Source: Azolla caroliniana (lineage: Eukaryota > Polypodiophyta). From it: DNA of 64,000 nt. Made by a program: the position numbers and the translations under genes. Shown here piece by piece: positions 43,326 to 53,193 of the stretch (position 1 is the stretch's first letter; each line of letters begins with the position of its first letter). The notes under the pieces were generated by a model. That model worked only from the letters and a program-made list of their open reading frames with translations, was not told the DNA's origin and made no database searches. The stretch lies in NCBI GenBank assembly GCA_043228905.1, contig JBHGNT010000014.1:9300001-9364000 (forward strand), read 5' to 3'.

Positions 43326-43974
43326 GCAGCATGCGGGAAGGAAGGAAGAGTCGAGAACCGGTCGAACCGGAAGACGATCCGGCCAGGATTCCGGCCCGAA
43401 CGAAGGAAGATCCACATGGTAGATGATCGACCGGGGCCAACCCGGCTGAAACTTGATTCGGAGGAAATCGATCGGATGATCCCGATCCAAAAGGGGGCCG
43501 ACCCGGCCAGAATCAATCGGTCGGGCCCAACTTGGCGAAATGCGAATGCAGACAAACGCCAACCGCGCCAAGAAGCGATCAACGGAGACCGATCCGGACA
43601 AGGGCAAACCTGGCATAATCGGAGATCGACACGAACGATCCACAACACCCAGTTGAAGACGGTGAGCGCGAGGAGTGGCTAGGAGTAAAATCAAAGGACA
43701 CGCACGGTGGACGAAGGAAGAGCAATCGGATCGACGACATCGTTCGGTAGATCTACTACAACCGATCGGGGAAGAAGGTGTGAGCGCCGGATATGGTGGA
43801 TCGGGTGGCTACGGTGGTTCGGTTGGAAATATTGCGCATACTCAAAGTGGAAGACGAAGTCAGGCGAGGTCGACGAGCGTGCAGTGGAACTCGGTTGATC
43901 ACCGTTGCCAAAGATCTCACCTCATCATCTTTCTTGGCACATACCGGAGGATGTGCGGGTTTGGTGGGGGTGGA
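43326..43974 (+). other. 3' non-coding part of element E
   Basis: 650 bp, GATC/CGG-rich (many CCGGNCC and GATCGG motifs), no long frame on the element strand that I would trust. Ends in a purine-rich GGTGGGGGTGGA tract next to the LTR. Confidence 0.5.
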
Positions 43975-44605
43975 TGTCGTGACGATTTTCGGCTACGGTG
44001 TGAGACCGAGTGAGACGAATAAACCAAGGATGTGCAACATTGCACATGCACTTAGCAAATAAACCTAAGGCCTAGTGGCACTTGAGTTCATACAGAGGGG
44101 TGCAAGCAAGGTTTGAACCTTGGACCTCTAAAATACAAGATGATTTCCTTACGAGTAGGACAACTATCATATAGTGTAGATTTTATGTATTTCCTTTTCA
44201 TATACAAATTATAGATGAAACAACCATTAGAAAACCATGTGCACAAAACCATGGTTTGTGCATGACATAAGCAAAACCGTGTGCACAAAACCATGGTTTT
44301 AGCCCATGGTTTTGTGCATGTCACAAGCATGGAAAGACCTATAAAAGCCTCTAGTTGGGCTTGTGTAAGGGGGGCTCAATATGTGATATCACCAACACCA
44401 CTATCATCAATATAATTATATTTTTCTTTATCTTCTTCATATTTTTCTACTTCTCAAGTGTACAATCTTTCTTCTTCTGAAGTAAACCAATTTCATCTAA
44501 TCTTACATTGATCGTCATCTCTTCGATAATTCCACGAACGTCCTTCCCAGTCCAAGACCCCGGTGGTCGCTCGAGTAGCACACGCACGCGCGAATCTTCG
44601 CGACA
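43975..44605 (+). repeat. 3' LTR of element E
   Basis: 631 bp, about 97% identical to 41110-41743 with small indels around the CCATGGTTTT repeats. Confidence 0.9.
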
Positions 44606-45125
44606 ATGCCGTATCAAGTTGTAGCCCTAGGAGTCACAACTCGATACGTCGTAATGAGTTATGACCCCCAACTCGATACGTTGTATCGAGTTGTAGCCCT
44701 AGGAGCCATTACTCGATACGTTGTATCGAGTTGTAGCGCTAGGAGCCACAACTCGATACGCCGTATCGCGTTCTGACCCCTAACTCGACAAGGCGTACAG
44801 AGCTCTAGCCCTAGGAGACCTAACTCGATACGTCGTATCGAGTTATGACTCCCAACTCGATACAACGTATCTAGTTCTAGCCCTAGGACCCACTAGATAC
44901 GGCGTAACGAGTTCTAATACGTTACTCGATACATTGTAACGACTTTTGACACTCAACTCATTACATCGTATCGAGTTGAGTGTTAGAACTTGATACATCG
45001 TATCGAGTTCTTGGTCTTGGATCTATAACTTGATACATTGTACCGAGTTGTGACCGTCACGTTGATACAATGGACCGACTTCGGGCTATAACTCGATACG
45101 ATGTATCGAGTTATGGATCTAGGAG
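44606..45125. repeat. Palindromic satellite array, right part
   Basis: Continuation of 40715-41109 with the same AACTCGATACG..CGTATCGAGTT palindromes and CCCTAGGAGCC spacers, becoming more diverged to the right (GTATCGAGTTGAGTGTTAG etc.). Confidence 0.9.
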
Positions 45126-46033
45126 GTAGAAGTGGGCACACATGTTATTCAAAAAGAAATATAAAGTACGTAGATAGGACTATGTTCATACAGTTTAGGG
45201 TTTAGATCCTACCTGGTGTCAGAACGAGCAGTCTTTTTGCTCAACATGATGATCGTGTAGGTGAGGGGATGTGTGAGGTAGCTTGGGAGTCCTTGCGTCT
45301 GTGCTTTCGTGCTCTCGAGAGTGGTTACGCTCAAATGTGGGGAAAGAAAAAGAGAGGTTAGTTCTATTTATGGGGGGGAGGGGAAGGGACCACAGTTAAA
45401 TAACTAACCATGGTTAGATTAAATGCCATATAGTGCCTTTAGTTATTTTTATTTTTATTTGAATTTATTATTATCATAACATAATGATTATCTTTATACT
45501 TTATGTGTACTATGTGTATTATGTTCATTATGATCTAGTAGTTATTATGATTTCATACTTCTGTGCATTATGATTTAGTGCCTATTATGATCTAGTACTT
45601 ATTATGATTTAATACATGTGCAAGGTCAATCCAATGATTGAGTACACTTATCTACATTTATGCTAGTCTAATGATTTTGATGTGCAATAAAGTAAGAAAT
45701 TATTTATAGTGGTATTGTGCAATTATGTCACGTGGACACGTGATCAATGAATAGGAAGTTACATAAATGTTTTTTTAAGACCTACTTAAGCCACATGACC
45801 ATATAAGGGGGACATGTATATATAACTATACATAAGTTTAATTATGATTTATATTTTTAATATTTAACCTCTTTTAAATTATTATTTATAACTATTAGAA
45901 ATATAGAAGAAATTATATAAGAAAATATACAAATTACATATATAGTTCCTTAGAATTCTATTTGTAGTTTAAGTATGTCTTCCAATTTGTATGCTTAGGG
46001 AGTTAAATATAAAACATATTAGAACCTCAAACA
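45126..46033. other. AT-rich unique sequence, nothing recognised
   Basis: AT-rich; includes repeated TATGATCTAGT/TATTATGATTT motifs at 45520-45620 that look like short slippage repeats. No gene seen. Confidence 0.55.
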
Positions 46034-46285
46034 ATGGGAACAAATTCACAATTTTCTATTGAGATATATCAACTGTCATCGGATTCCTCACCTTCTCTAG
46101 GGTTTTCGGTAGAAGAATACCATTGGTCTCAAGATTCTAATTTCTTCGTTGAGGAGTATATAATCTCCGACAGTCCATTCAATATGACAAGATTGTATGA
46201 ATTCTCAATTGAAGAGTATGACCCATACGTGGACTCGGGTGAGAATGTAGGTGATTGTCAAAGTTCCAAAAGTATTTCTACCTAG
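46034..46285 (+). CDS. Small hypothetical ORF with repeated S-I/V-E-E-Y motif
   Basis: 83 codons. F-S-I-E-I-Y, F-S-V-E-E-Y, F-F-V-E-E-Y and F-S-I-E-E-Y recur about every 18-22 residues with Ser-rich spacers. No homologue recognised; codon and base composition is like the flanks. It could be chance, or the start of an eroded gene cut by element F 100 bases later. Confidence 0.3.
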   Translation: MGTNSQFSIEIYQLSSDSSPSLGFSVEEYHWSQDSNFFVEEYIISDSPFNMTRLYEFSIEEYDPYVDSGENVGDCQSSKSIST

Positions 46286-46387
46286 CAACAGAGAACAAAT
46301 GTGCACCAAGAGGAGGACACACCAATATCATCTAAGGATGACAATAATTCAGTGAGCCCCTTATTTTTCAAAAGGGTCTCACTATGT

Positions 46388-47438
46388 TGTCGTGAAGATT
46401 TTCGGCGATAGTGTGGAAATTGTAAGGAACATTCGAAATCGAGTGTGGCTCTTCTCACGAGAAAAAAAAAACAATAATAGTGAAGATAATATTTTGAATA
46501 AGTTTAATATCTAGGTACAAAAAGATGAAGGTCTTCAAGAGCTTTCAAATGTGCTTTACCACATAAAAAACGGACATCTAAGTGACAAGTGATGTGGGAG
46601 TGAAGTATGAGAAGGAAGAAGAGAAAAATAAAACTATGAGATATCCCACATATATAGGACAAACAAGGACCCTACAATATATAAAGTAGAGCAAAAGCTA
46701 TTATCTTTGTGTCTATGTGTGACCATAGAGAGTTCAAGGTGACTTGAACAAAGTTAATATGATGAATGAGTGTGGCCTAGCTATAAGTTTTGGCCAACCG
46801 GACCAGCGCTGGAACTGGTGAGCTTGCGGTGGATCCGGCAAACCAACGTCATGTGGCGAGACGGCGACCGGATAGATATATAAATAAATATATGTATACA
46901 CAAGGAGTGCAAGTGTAGATTTGAACCTTGCACCTCCAAGTTGAGAGTCTATACACTTATCACTAAGCTAAGACATTTTCTTAAAATTATATTTTTATCA
47001 TTATAGATTTACATGTAAATTCTCATACATGAGACCTTGAATGAGTAGCACGATTCTCATGCATCACATGTAATGCATGAGCGCCAAATGCCAAGCATGC
47101 ATCACATGCATCATATGCATGAGAGATCTATAAAAGAGGAGATGAAAAAGAAGAAGGGAGGTACTTTTTTATTATATGAAATTAAGAGAAGAAAATTCGT
47201 TATCGAATTGATCGTGTAACCTGTTTCTGAAATCTAAAGTCAATTGCTCAATCTTAATCTCTCTCTTTCGCCATATCAATCTTTCTCAATCTAAAATCAA
47301 GTGTTTAATCTCAATCTCTCTCTCAAATTATCTTAAATACTTTCTTGCTAAAGTTTGTTCTAACTTCGAATCCTTTTGGGTCCAGAACCCAGGTGGTTCC
47401 GCCTCACGATTTGCGCTTAATGACGGATCTTCACGACA
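46388..47438 (+). repeat. 5' LTR of element F
   Basis: 1051 bp, inverted ends TGTCGTGAAG/CTTCACGACA. TATA-like CTATAAAAGAGG near 47128. An antisense tRNA-like block at 46905-46980 has minus-strand TAGCTTAGTGATAAG (A box) and GGTTCAAATCT (B box). Confidence 0.85.
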
Positions 47439-47548
47439 TAATTAAGTGGTGAACCCGATGTGGAAGAGGCAGTAGGAAGGATCAAATCAAGAATCAACCG
47501 ATACTTGGAGATGACATCCTCAAGCAACCAAGCGGAGAGTTCGAAAGG

Positions 47549-48607
47549 ATGATGTTGATCGTCGAACAAATGATGAGATCTCGAGACAATGATGCGAGCA
47601 TGGAGAAGGTTGTCGACCGTGTCGTTGAGCTCGAGGATCAAGTTGATGGAAGGAACATTAAGAAGTTCCTTGATGCATATAGAAGGGAGATGAATCAAAG
47701 GGACGTGTCCGAAGCACGTCAAATCGCAAGCTTCAAGAGAGTTGTTGCCAACAACATCCAAAGACGTGTCATCGAGCTTCAAGAAGGGAAGACAACGTGG
47801 TCAGAGTTTGAGAAAGCAATATTAGCGGAGTTCGCGACGGAAGATTTGTGGAGGATGACTCGACATGCCTTGATGAAGTGGATAGAAAAGAAGAATAAGA
47901 AGATGAGAGCCTTGAGCGTGTACGACGAGTTCAACCAAATGTTTAGTCGTCTCCCCACCATAGACCAAGTACTACTTGAGGAAGACAAGACTTTGTACTT
48001 CTTGAAAGTTGTGGACATGAAGGATAGACGAGAGTTGGGGACTCTCGTTGAAGATGATACCCAAGCGAACGGGCTTGTGCCAGACTGGATTGCGGTGAAG
48101 CGGGCGTGCAATAGGCTCGACAAGCGTCGCCAATGGGTTGATGACACCGACTTGGCGGCCTTGACTGTCACGGAGAAAACGAGAAAACCGAAAGTAGTTG
48201 AGCTGCCCAAACAAAGTAACCCCGAACAAAAGAAGATTGATGACAACATCATCGAAGAATTGGCGAAGAAGTTCGAGATGGTTACGCTAGCCAACATGAA
48301 TCGTCGGGGGCCTAGAGGAAAAGAACCCATTAGATGCGTGTGGTGCGATGGCATGGACCACATGAGAAGAGATTATTCAAGCCTTCGAGATGTCATTCGA
48401 CAAAATATCGTGTACATAGATGACAACATGATCTGCTCGAGCGAGACTAGAAGACCCCTACGGGTGAATTTCGGAAGAGGAGGAATGAAGAAAGCTATGG
48501 AGGATGCCGATGCAACTCATGTGAATGCGATGCACTATGCGGCGTCGGCCGGAATAAGATTCGGGAAAGACAAGACTGAAGCTGCTAGAGCGGGAGCAAA
48601 GTTTTGA
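47549..48607 (+). CDS. Gag of element F
   Basis: 352 codons from ATG 47549 (the true start may be upstream; frames before it are short). N-terminal helical capsid homologous to the E gag, then a C-terminal zinc knuckle in which C-V-W-C-D-G-M-D-H is kept but the final Cys reads Tyr (R-R-D-Y). The frame ends at TGA 48605-48607 inside the first unit of the triplication. In the third unit the same position reads TGG, so the stop looks like a mutation in units one and two. Confidence 0.75.
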   Translation: MMLIVEQMMRSRDNDASMEKVVDRVVELEDQVDGRNIKKFLDAYRREMNQRDVSEARQIASFKRVVANNIQRRVIELQEGKTTWSEFEKAILAEFATEDLWRMTRHALMKWIEKKNKKMRALSVYDEFNQMFSRLPTIDQVLLEEDKTLYFLKVVDMKDRRELGTLVEDDTQANGLVPDWIAVKRACNRLDKRRQWVDDTDLAALTVTEKTRKPKVVELPKQSNPEQKKIDDNIIEELAKKFEMVTLANMNRRGPRGKEPIRCVWCDGMDHMRRDYSSLRDVIRQNIVYIDDNMICSSETRRPLRVNFGRGGMKKAMEDADATHVNAMHYAASAGIRFGKDKTEAARAGAKF

Positions 48608-49331
48608 ACTTCTGTTCTCGAATATGAGAAGAAGGGAAAAGTCACTTCGAACGAAGAAGAGCATGCGGATCGAAGTGTACAAAGTATAACCGGATGGTCG
48701 GATCCGGTGGATGACAACACCATACTCGTGGAGGTGATGTGCGACAACAACGAGGTGTTCGTTGAAGAAAAGAGAAAAAGAATAGAAGAGCAACCATGAT
48801 GCACTATGCTGCGTCGGCCGGAATAAGAGTCGGGAAAGACAAGACTGAAGCTGCTAGAGCGGGAGCAAAGTTTTGAACTTCCGTTCTCGAATATGAGAAG
48901 AAGGGAAAAGTCACTTCTAACGAAGAAGAGCATGCGGATCGAAGTGTACAAAGTATAACCGGATGGTCAGATCCGGTGGATGACAACACCATACTCGTGG
49001 AGGTGATGTGCGACAACAACGAGGTGTTCGTTGAAGAAAAGAGAAAAAGAATAGAAGAGCAACCACGATGCACTATGCTGCGTCGGCCGGAATAAGAGTC
49101 GGGAAAGACAAGACTGAAGCTGCTAGAGCGGGAGCAAAGTTTTGGACTTCCGTTCTCGAATATGAGAAGAAGGGAAAAGTCACTTCGAACGAAGAAGAGC
49201 TTGCATATCAAAGTGTACAAAGTATAACCGGATGGTCGGATCCGGTGGATGACAACACCATACTTGCGGAGGTGATGTGTGACAACCACAAGGTGTTCGT
49301 CGAAGAAAAGAGAAAAAGAATAAAAGAGCAA
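48530..49331 (+). repeat. Tandem triplication, 269-bp unit
   Basis: Units 48530-48798, 48799-49067, 49068-about 49331, differing at few positions. Each would encode M-H-Y-A-A-S-A-G-I-R...G-W-S-D-P-V-D-D-N-T and an acidic-to-basic tail. Units one and two carry TGA (A-K-F-stop), unit three TGG. Confidence 0.93.
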
Positions 49332-49403
49332 AGCCCATAAAAAAGACATGAAACAAGGAACGCGAAAAAGAAGGAAGATGCGGAGACAAGTCGAGCTTTA
49401 AAA

Positions 49404-50246
49404 ATGGAGGAACGAGAATCAAGCCGAAAAGGAGAACCGAGCATACGAGTCGAAGAAACCGTACGACCCATGAAGGTTGGTGTCGAAGACCCCGCTCGGA
49501 GGACAAGGGCTATGCGTACCTATAAGCTAAGGTCGGACATAGAGCAGATGACGGAGCTAAAGAAGATTCTCGAAGAACGTGTTCTTGATAGCCACGTAAG
49601 TTTGTCCTTGAGGGAATTTCTTGGCATTACGAAGAAGGAGTTCCATGACACGATCGTGGACCTTGTAAAGAGAAAAAGACAACAATCGGACGAGGAAGAA
49701 GAGAAGCCGCAAAAAGCAAAACCAAATGCCATAATGATGGCAAGAGATGAAGTCGATGAAGATATGGTGGACAGCCACTATACTTGACCTCATTCGCCAT
49801 GAGCGACAATGGAGACGTCGGTGAAGATCAGGGAGAAGAAAGAGACCGTGGTAGCCTTGATCGACAACGGCTCGGAGATCAACCTCATGTCAACCGACTT
49901 CTACCAAAAAGGAAGATGGCCAATCAATACAAATCATGGATGGAAGATTCGCGCAGCAACAAAGACTATGGAGGACTTGTACGGAGCTTGTCCCAATGTT
50001 AAAGTCACGATCGGGGATGTGGAGATGGATCAACACTTCTTCATGCAAGAATCTGCGTCACATCTTGTCATCCTAGGAAAACCGTATATCACATCATCTC
50101 GGATGGAGACCAAAGTGTTGGATAATGGAGCAACCTTCGCACGAATAAAGAGTCTTGACAACCAAAGATTGGTCCAATTCCTAACGGTGCGAGCCAATCA
50201 TGAAAGGAATCGAGATAATCTTGGAGGCGAATCCTCGGATTTTTAG
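49404..50246 (+). pseudogene. Gag-protease spacer and retropepsin of element F
   Basis: 49404-49787 encodes a spacer (T-Y-K-L-R-S-D-I-E-Q-M-T-E-L-K, E-F-L-G-I-T-K-K-E-F-H). 49809-50246, after a frame change and a stop, encodes a retropepsin-like domain: A-L-I-D-N-G-S-E-I-N-L-M-S (Asp-Asn-Gly in place of Asp-Ser/Thr-Gly) and V-I-L-G-K-P-Y-I as the second conserved loop. RT should follow but the element is truncated at 50514. Confidence 0.8.
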
Positions 50247-50514
50247 AGCGGACCATTAAAACATGGGGCACAAATAGTCCGAGCAATCACAAGTCCCCAC
50301 AAGAAAGTAGAGCGCGTGGATTGCGAGGAGAAGCAACATGTGTCACACCTAGTGGCGCATGTAAACTAGTGCTACCCGACAAGAAGGACAAACATCGGAT
50401 ACAAAACTTCGAGAAGATGTTGAAAGAAGAAAACATAATAGAAGAAGAAGAGTTCGTGACTCATATTATGCAAGAAGCCTCATTTAATGACACCATCAGC
50501 GAAATCGAGGACGT

Positions 50515-50740
50515 TCTAGAACATTCTAGAATGATCTAGAGTGTTTACAATAATCAACGTAATATAGAAAGTAGCTTTTATCTTCTCATATGACAGTAAG
50601 TTATCTTAATGGTTGAGGTTTTGAACTATGGATTACAAGGTTTGAGGTTTAAGTCCTAGTGACACCATAATGGTCATGTGTTCATGGCACAGTCTTGGAT
50701 TCAAGTCCAAGTGAAGCATAATGTTCACGCATTCATGACA
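50515..50740 (-). repeat. Partial gypsy family X LTR
   Basis: Minus-strand LTR start (TGTCATGAATGCG at 50740) truncated at 50515; about 90% like 10790-10994. Contains a tRNA-like block with TAATGGTTGAGG and GAGGTTTAAGTCC. Only a 5-bp CCAAC separates it from the next LTR. Confidence 0.8.
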
Positions 50741-50745
50741 CCAAC

Positions 50746-51244
50746 CGTTTCGATTTAGTAAGAGGATAAGTGGATTTAGTATGAAGGCAGAGGAGGAATA
50801 AGAGGATGAGAAATTCAGTTCAAACTATCAAGAATAATACTGAGACAAAGAGGAAATTAGTACTAAGAGGAGAAGTCAGTGTAGAACACTCGCAAGAAGG
50901 AGAGAGATAGAGTGAGAGAGAGAGAGAGAGAATGATGATAACAAAAGATATATTATATGAAAAGAATATACAAGGATAGCTAGGAGGCTTAAGACTGGCG
51001 TTGAACTGAATTGGTTCTCAATAATGCCATGTGCCTCTTTTTATAGTATGCTTAGGAGTACACTTGATGTTTCTAGAATGTTCCCGAGAAAGCTAGAATA
51101 TACATCGATTTCCAAAATGAAATAATAAATGGAAATAATATTTTTTGTATTACAATGTATAGCTTAATGTTAAGGCTCCCCCCAATGGGACATAAAGTCA
51201 TGGGTTCGAATCCATCTGAAGCCATACCATGCTATATCATGACA
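50746..51244 (-). repeat. Gypsy family X LTR
   Basis: About 499 bp, minus strand TGTCATGATATAG to the GTTGG primer-site start. TATA-like TATAAAAAG (minus) near 51045 and the AAGACTGGCGTTGAACTG block match the LTR at 5824-6280. Plus-strand 51160-51230 is strongly tRNA-like (TAGCTTAATGTTAAGGC ... GGGTTCGAATCC). A (GA)n tract at 50899-50931. Confidence 0.8.
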
Positions 51245-52045
51245 CAAATCGTCCATCAATCAAATTATTGAGGACATGCTCCGTGCATATTGATGAAGAG
51301 AGAGAGAAAAAAGATAGAGAAGAGAAGAGGAAGAAAAATAATACTTCAATATACTATAATCCTCTTAGACAACAAGAGGAACAACCCCAAATAACTACTT
51401 CAATATACTATTACTAAAATAGTCTTTTTGCCTTCTCTCTTTCTTCTACTAATCGTCTTCCCACTTCTTCTAATCTTCTTCTTCTTCTTCCTCACTTCTT
51501 CTTCTTCACTTCTTCTTGTAGATCTTCTATCCTTCCTTGTAGATATTCTATTCTTCCTCCCTCCTATTGCTAAGAATACCCTCATATTTATAGGTTTCTA
51601 GTTGCGTTATTCTTGCTTTTTCTTTTCTTTTCTTTTACATATGCTCGAGTTTATGTGATGCATTTTTCATATCACTATTTCTATTCTATGTTTCTAAATT
51701 TATCATAAAGAAAGCTCTCTTTGTTAGCTTTCTTATGAATCTTTTTTTTGAAATTTGAATAAGAGATGTAGAAGTTATGAGCTTTTTTCTCTGTCCTGCT
51801 TTCTCTGCCTTATTATGCGTTTTTTTCCTTCTATCTTTTCTCTTGCTTTTTCTACTTTTGAAAAACGCCTCTAACTTCATATCCCTTCAATTTTCTTCTT
51901 CTCTTAACTCTTGAGCCTTTCACATTGTGCTTTATTCTTATAGAGCTTAGTATTCGATGTATTTGCCACGGTCTTTTCTTACAATAAAAATTGACTTCAC
52001 ACATATGTTGTTACAAAACCAACAAAATGGGAACATTATCTCCAA
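51245..52045. other. Pyrimidine-rich low-complexity spacer
   Basis: (GA)n/(GAAGAA)n and (CTT)n-rich sequence (51290-51350, 51430-51530, 51780-51850). No gene recognised; the right end leads into the integrase relic. Confidence 0.6.
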
Positions 52046-52726
52046 ATTTTGGAGTTTGCTTATAACAACTCCAAGCATACATCGACGGGATATAGTCCTT
52101 TTATGATGATGTATGGTTTTCAGCCACAAGCCCCGATTGATATTAATATACATCATGATGGGTTGCGAAGTAAGCAAAACTTTCTTCGGGATATGCAAGA
52201 TATGTTGCATATTGCACGAGAAAGTATAAAAAACAGCTCAAGATAGAGTGTGTTTTTATGCCGATCATAATAGGTAACCTCTTGTATTCAACCCTGGATA
52301 GAAAGTATTTTTACGTGTACCTCACAATTCTAAGACATTGTCTATGGGTAAGTGCAGTAAGTTAGCCCCACAATTTTGTTGACCTTTGATAGTCCTCAAA
52401 TGCATTGGTTCATCAACCTATCGTCTCGCTCTTCTTGATGGCATTGAAATCCATCCAGTTTTTCATGTAAGTGTCTAAAAGAACTTCTTGGTTCCGGCAA
52501 CAATAAAGTGACAACTGAAACTCTGGTTACTTCTGAAGAATTATCTTCTAAACCACATGTACCAGAAAGAATTCTCGATGTTAAAACAAGAAATTTGAGT
52601 TCTAAAATAATCCGAGAATTTAAAATTAAATGGATGGATAAGTCTATAAAAGATGCCATATCGAAACGTGAAAATATTCTTAGAACTAACTTCCCTAACT
52701 TTCCATTGCAAGAGAGCAATGTTTTA
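52046..52726 (+). pseudogene. Second chromovirus: integrase C-terminus and chromodomain
   Basis: Plus strand: E-F-A-Y-N-N-S-K-H-T-S-T-G-Y-S-P-F (late integrase) at 52049, then broken frames. A chromodomain-like stretch P-E-R-I-L-D-V-K-T-R and F-K-I-K-W-M-D-K-S follows at 52560-52650, then F-P-N-F. A purine tract AAAGAGGGGGAGTA (52726-52739) and LTR follow, confirming the 3' end of an element. This family is distinct from the minus-strand one. Confidence 0.8.
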
Positions 52727-52739
52727 AAGAGGGGGAGTA

Positions 52740-53193
52740 TGTTACATGCATCACCATATAATATCCCGTGGTGAGAATTTACCGTAGTATTCTATACATG
52801 TGGAGAAAGTGTGAGGATTAAACGCGAGTGTAAAGAAGGGGAGGATTACTTTTAATCCTCGAGATTGAGACAACCCATTAGGCAAAGTGTGAACTTGCCA
52901 AGGGGCCTTAGGTCTGGCTATAAATATGAGGCCTAACTACTGTCATTTGAGACATTATCAACTACGTCGAGACTCTGACATTGTGGTGGGTCAACTCTTG
53001 TAGCGAGTGTGTCAGCACCAGGTATGACTCGACGCCACACCAGTGGTATGGGACGATGATCGAGGCTTGACTCCGTCTTGATCCCTTCACTTGGGGGTAA
53101 TCGGGTGGATCAGCACCCTTCATTCTCTCTCTCCTTTCCTATTAATTTATTTTATCCTTATCATAAGCTTACATTAGTAGCTAAGCTCTAACA
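52740..53193 (+). repeat. 3' LTR of the second chromovirus
   Basis: About 454 bp, TGTTACATGCATC to GCTCTAACA (inverted ends TGTTA/TAACA). TATA-like GGCTATAAATATGAGG near 52918. The 5' end of the element is absent. Confidence 0.75.

Larger units (their letters stand above)
41110..44605 (+). mobile_element. Element E: gag-only, non-autonomous LTR element in the satellite
   Basis: 3.5 kb: LTRs 41110-41743 and 43975-44605, primer-site-like TGGTGAACCCGACGTG after the 5' LTR, a polypurine-like GGTGGGGGTGGA before the 3' LTR. The internal 2.2 kb hold a gag-like ORF and an acidic repeat ORF but no protease, RT or integrase. This is the layout of the TR-GAG type of non-autonomous element. Its gag resembles that of element F. 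It interrupts the palindromic satellite; the duplication at the ends is not clean (GATATGT on the left, ATGCC on the right). Confidence 0.85.
46388..50514 (+). mobile_element. Element F: gag-protease LTR element, 3'-truncated
   Basis: 5' LTR 46388-47438, primer site TGGTGAACCCGATGTG, gag (47549-48605), a 269-bp triplication (48530-49331), protease (49404-50246). It ends abruptly at about 50514 in a minus-strand gypsy LTR. No RT or integrase and no 3' LTR. LTR ends TGTCGTGAAG...CTTCACGACA and the primer site are shared in type with E, so E and F are relatives, F being the more complete. Confidence 0.82.

Noticed and set aside
40715-45125. CRISPR-like array
   Set aside because: Repeats are palindromic satellite units with near-constant spacers, in eukaryotic nuclear DNA, with no cas genes.
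51150-51235. A genuine tRNA gene
   Set aside because: A and B boxes are recognisable, but I see no pairing acceptor stem or clear anticodon arm, and the segment is part of an LTR; same verdict for the other tRNA-like blocks.
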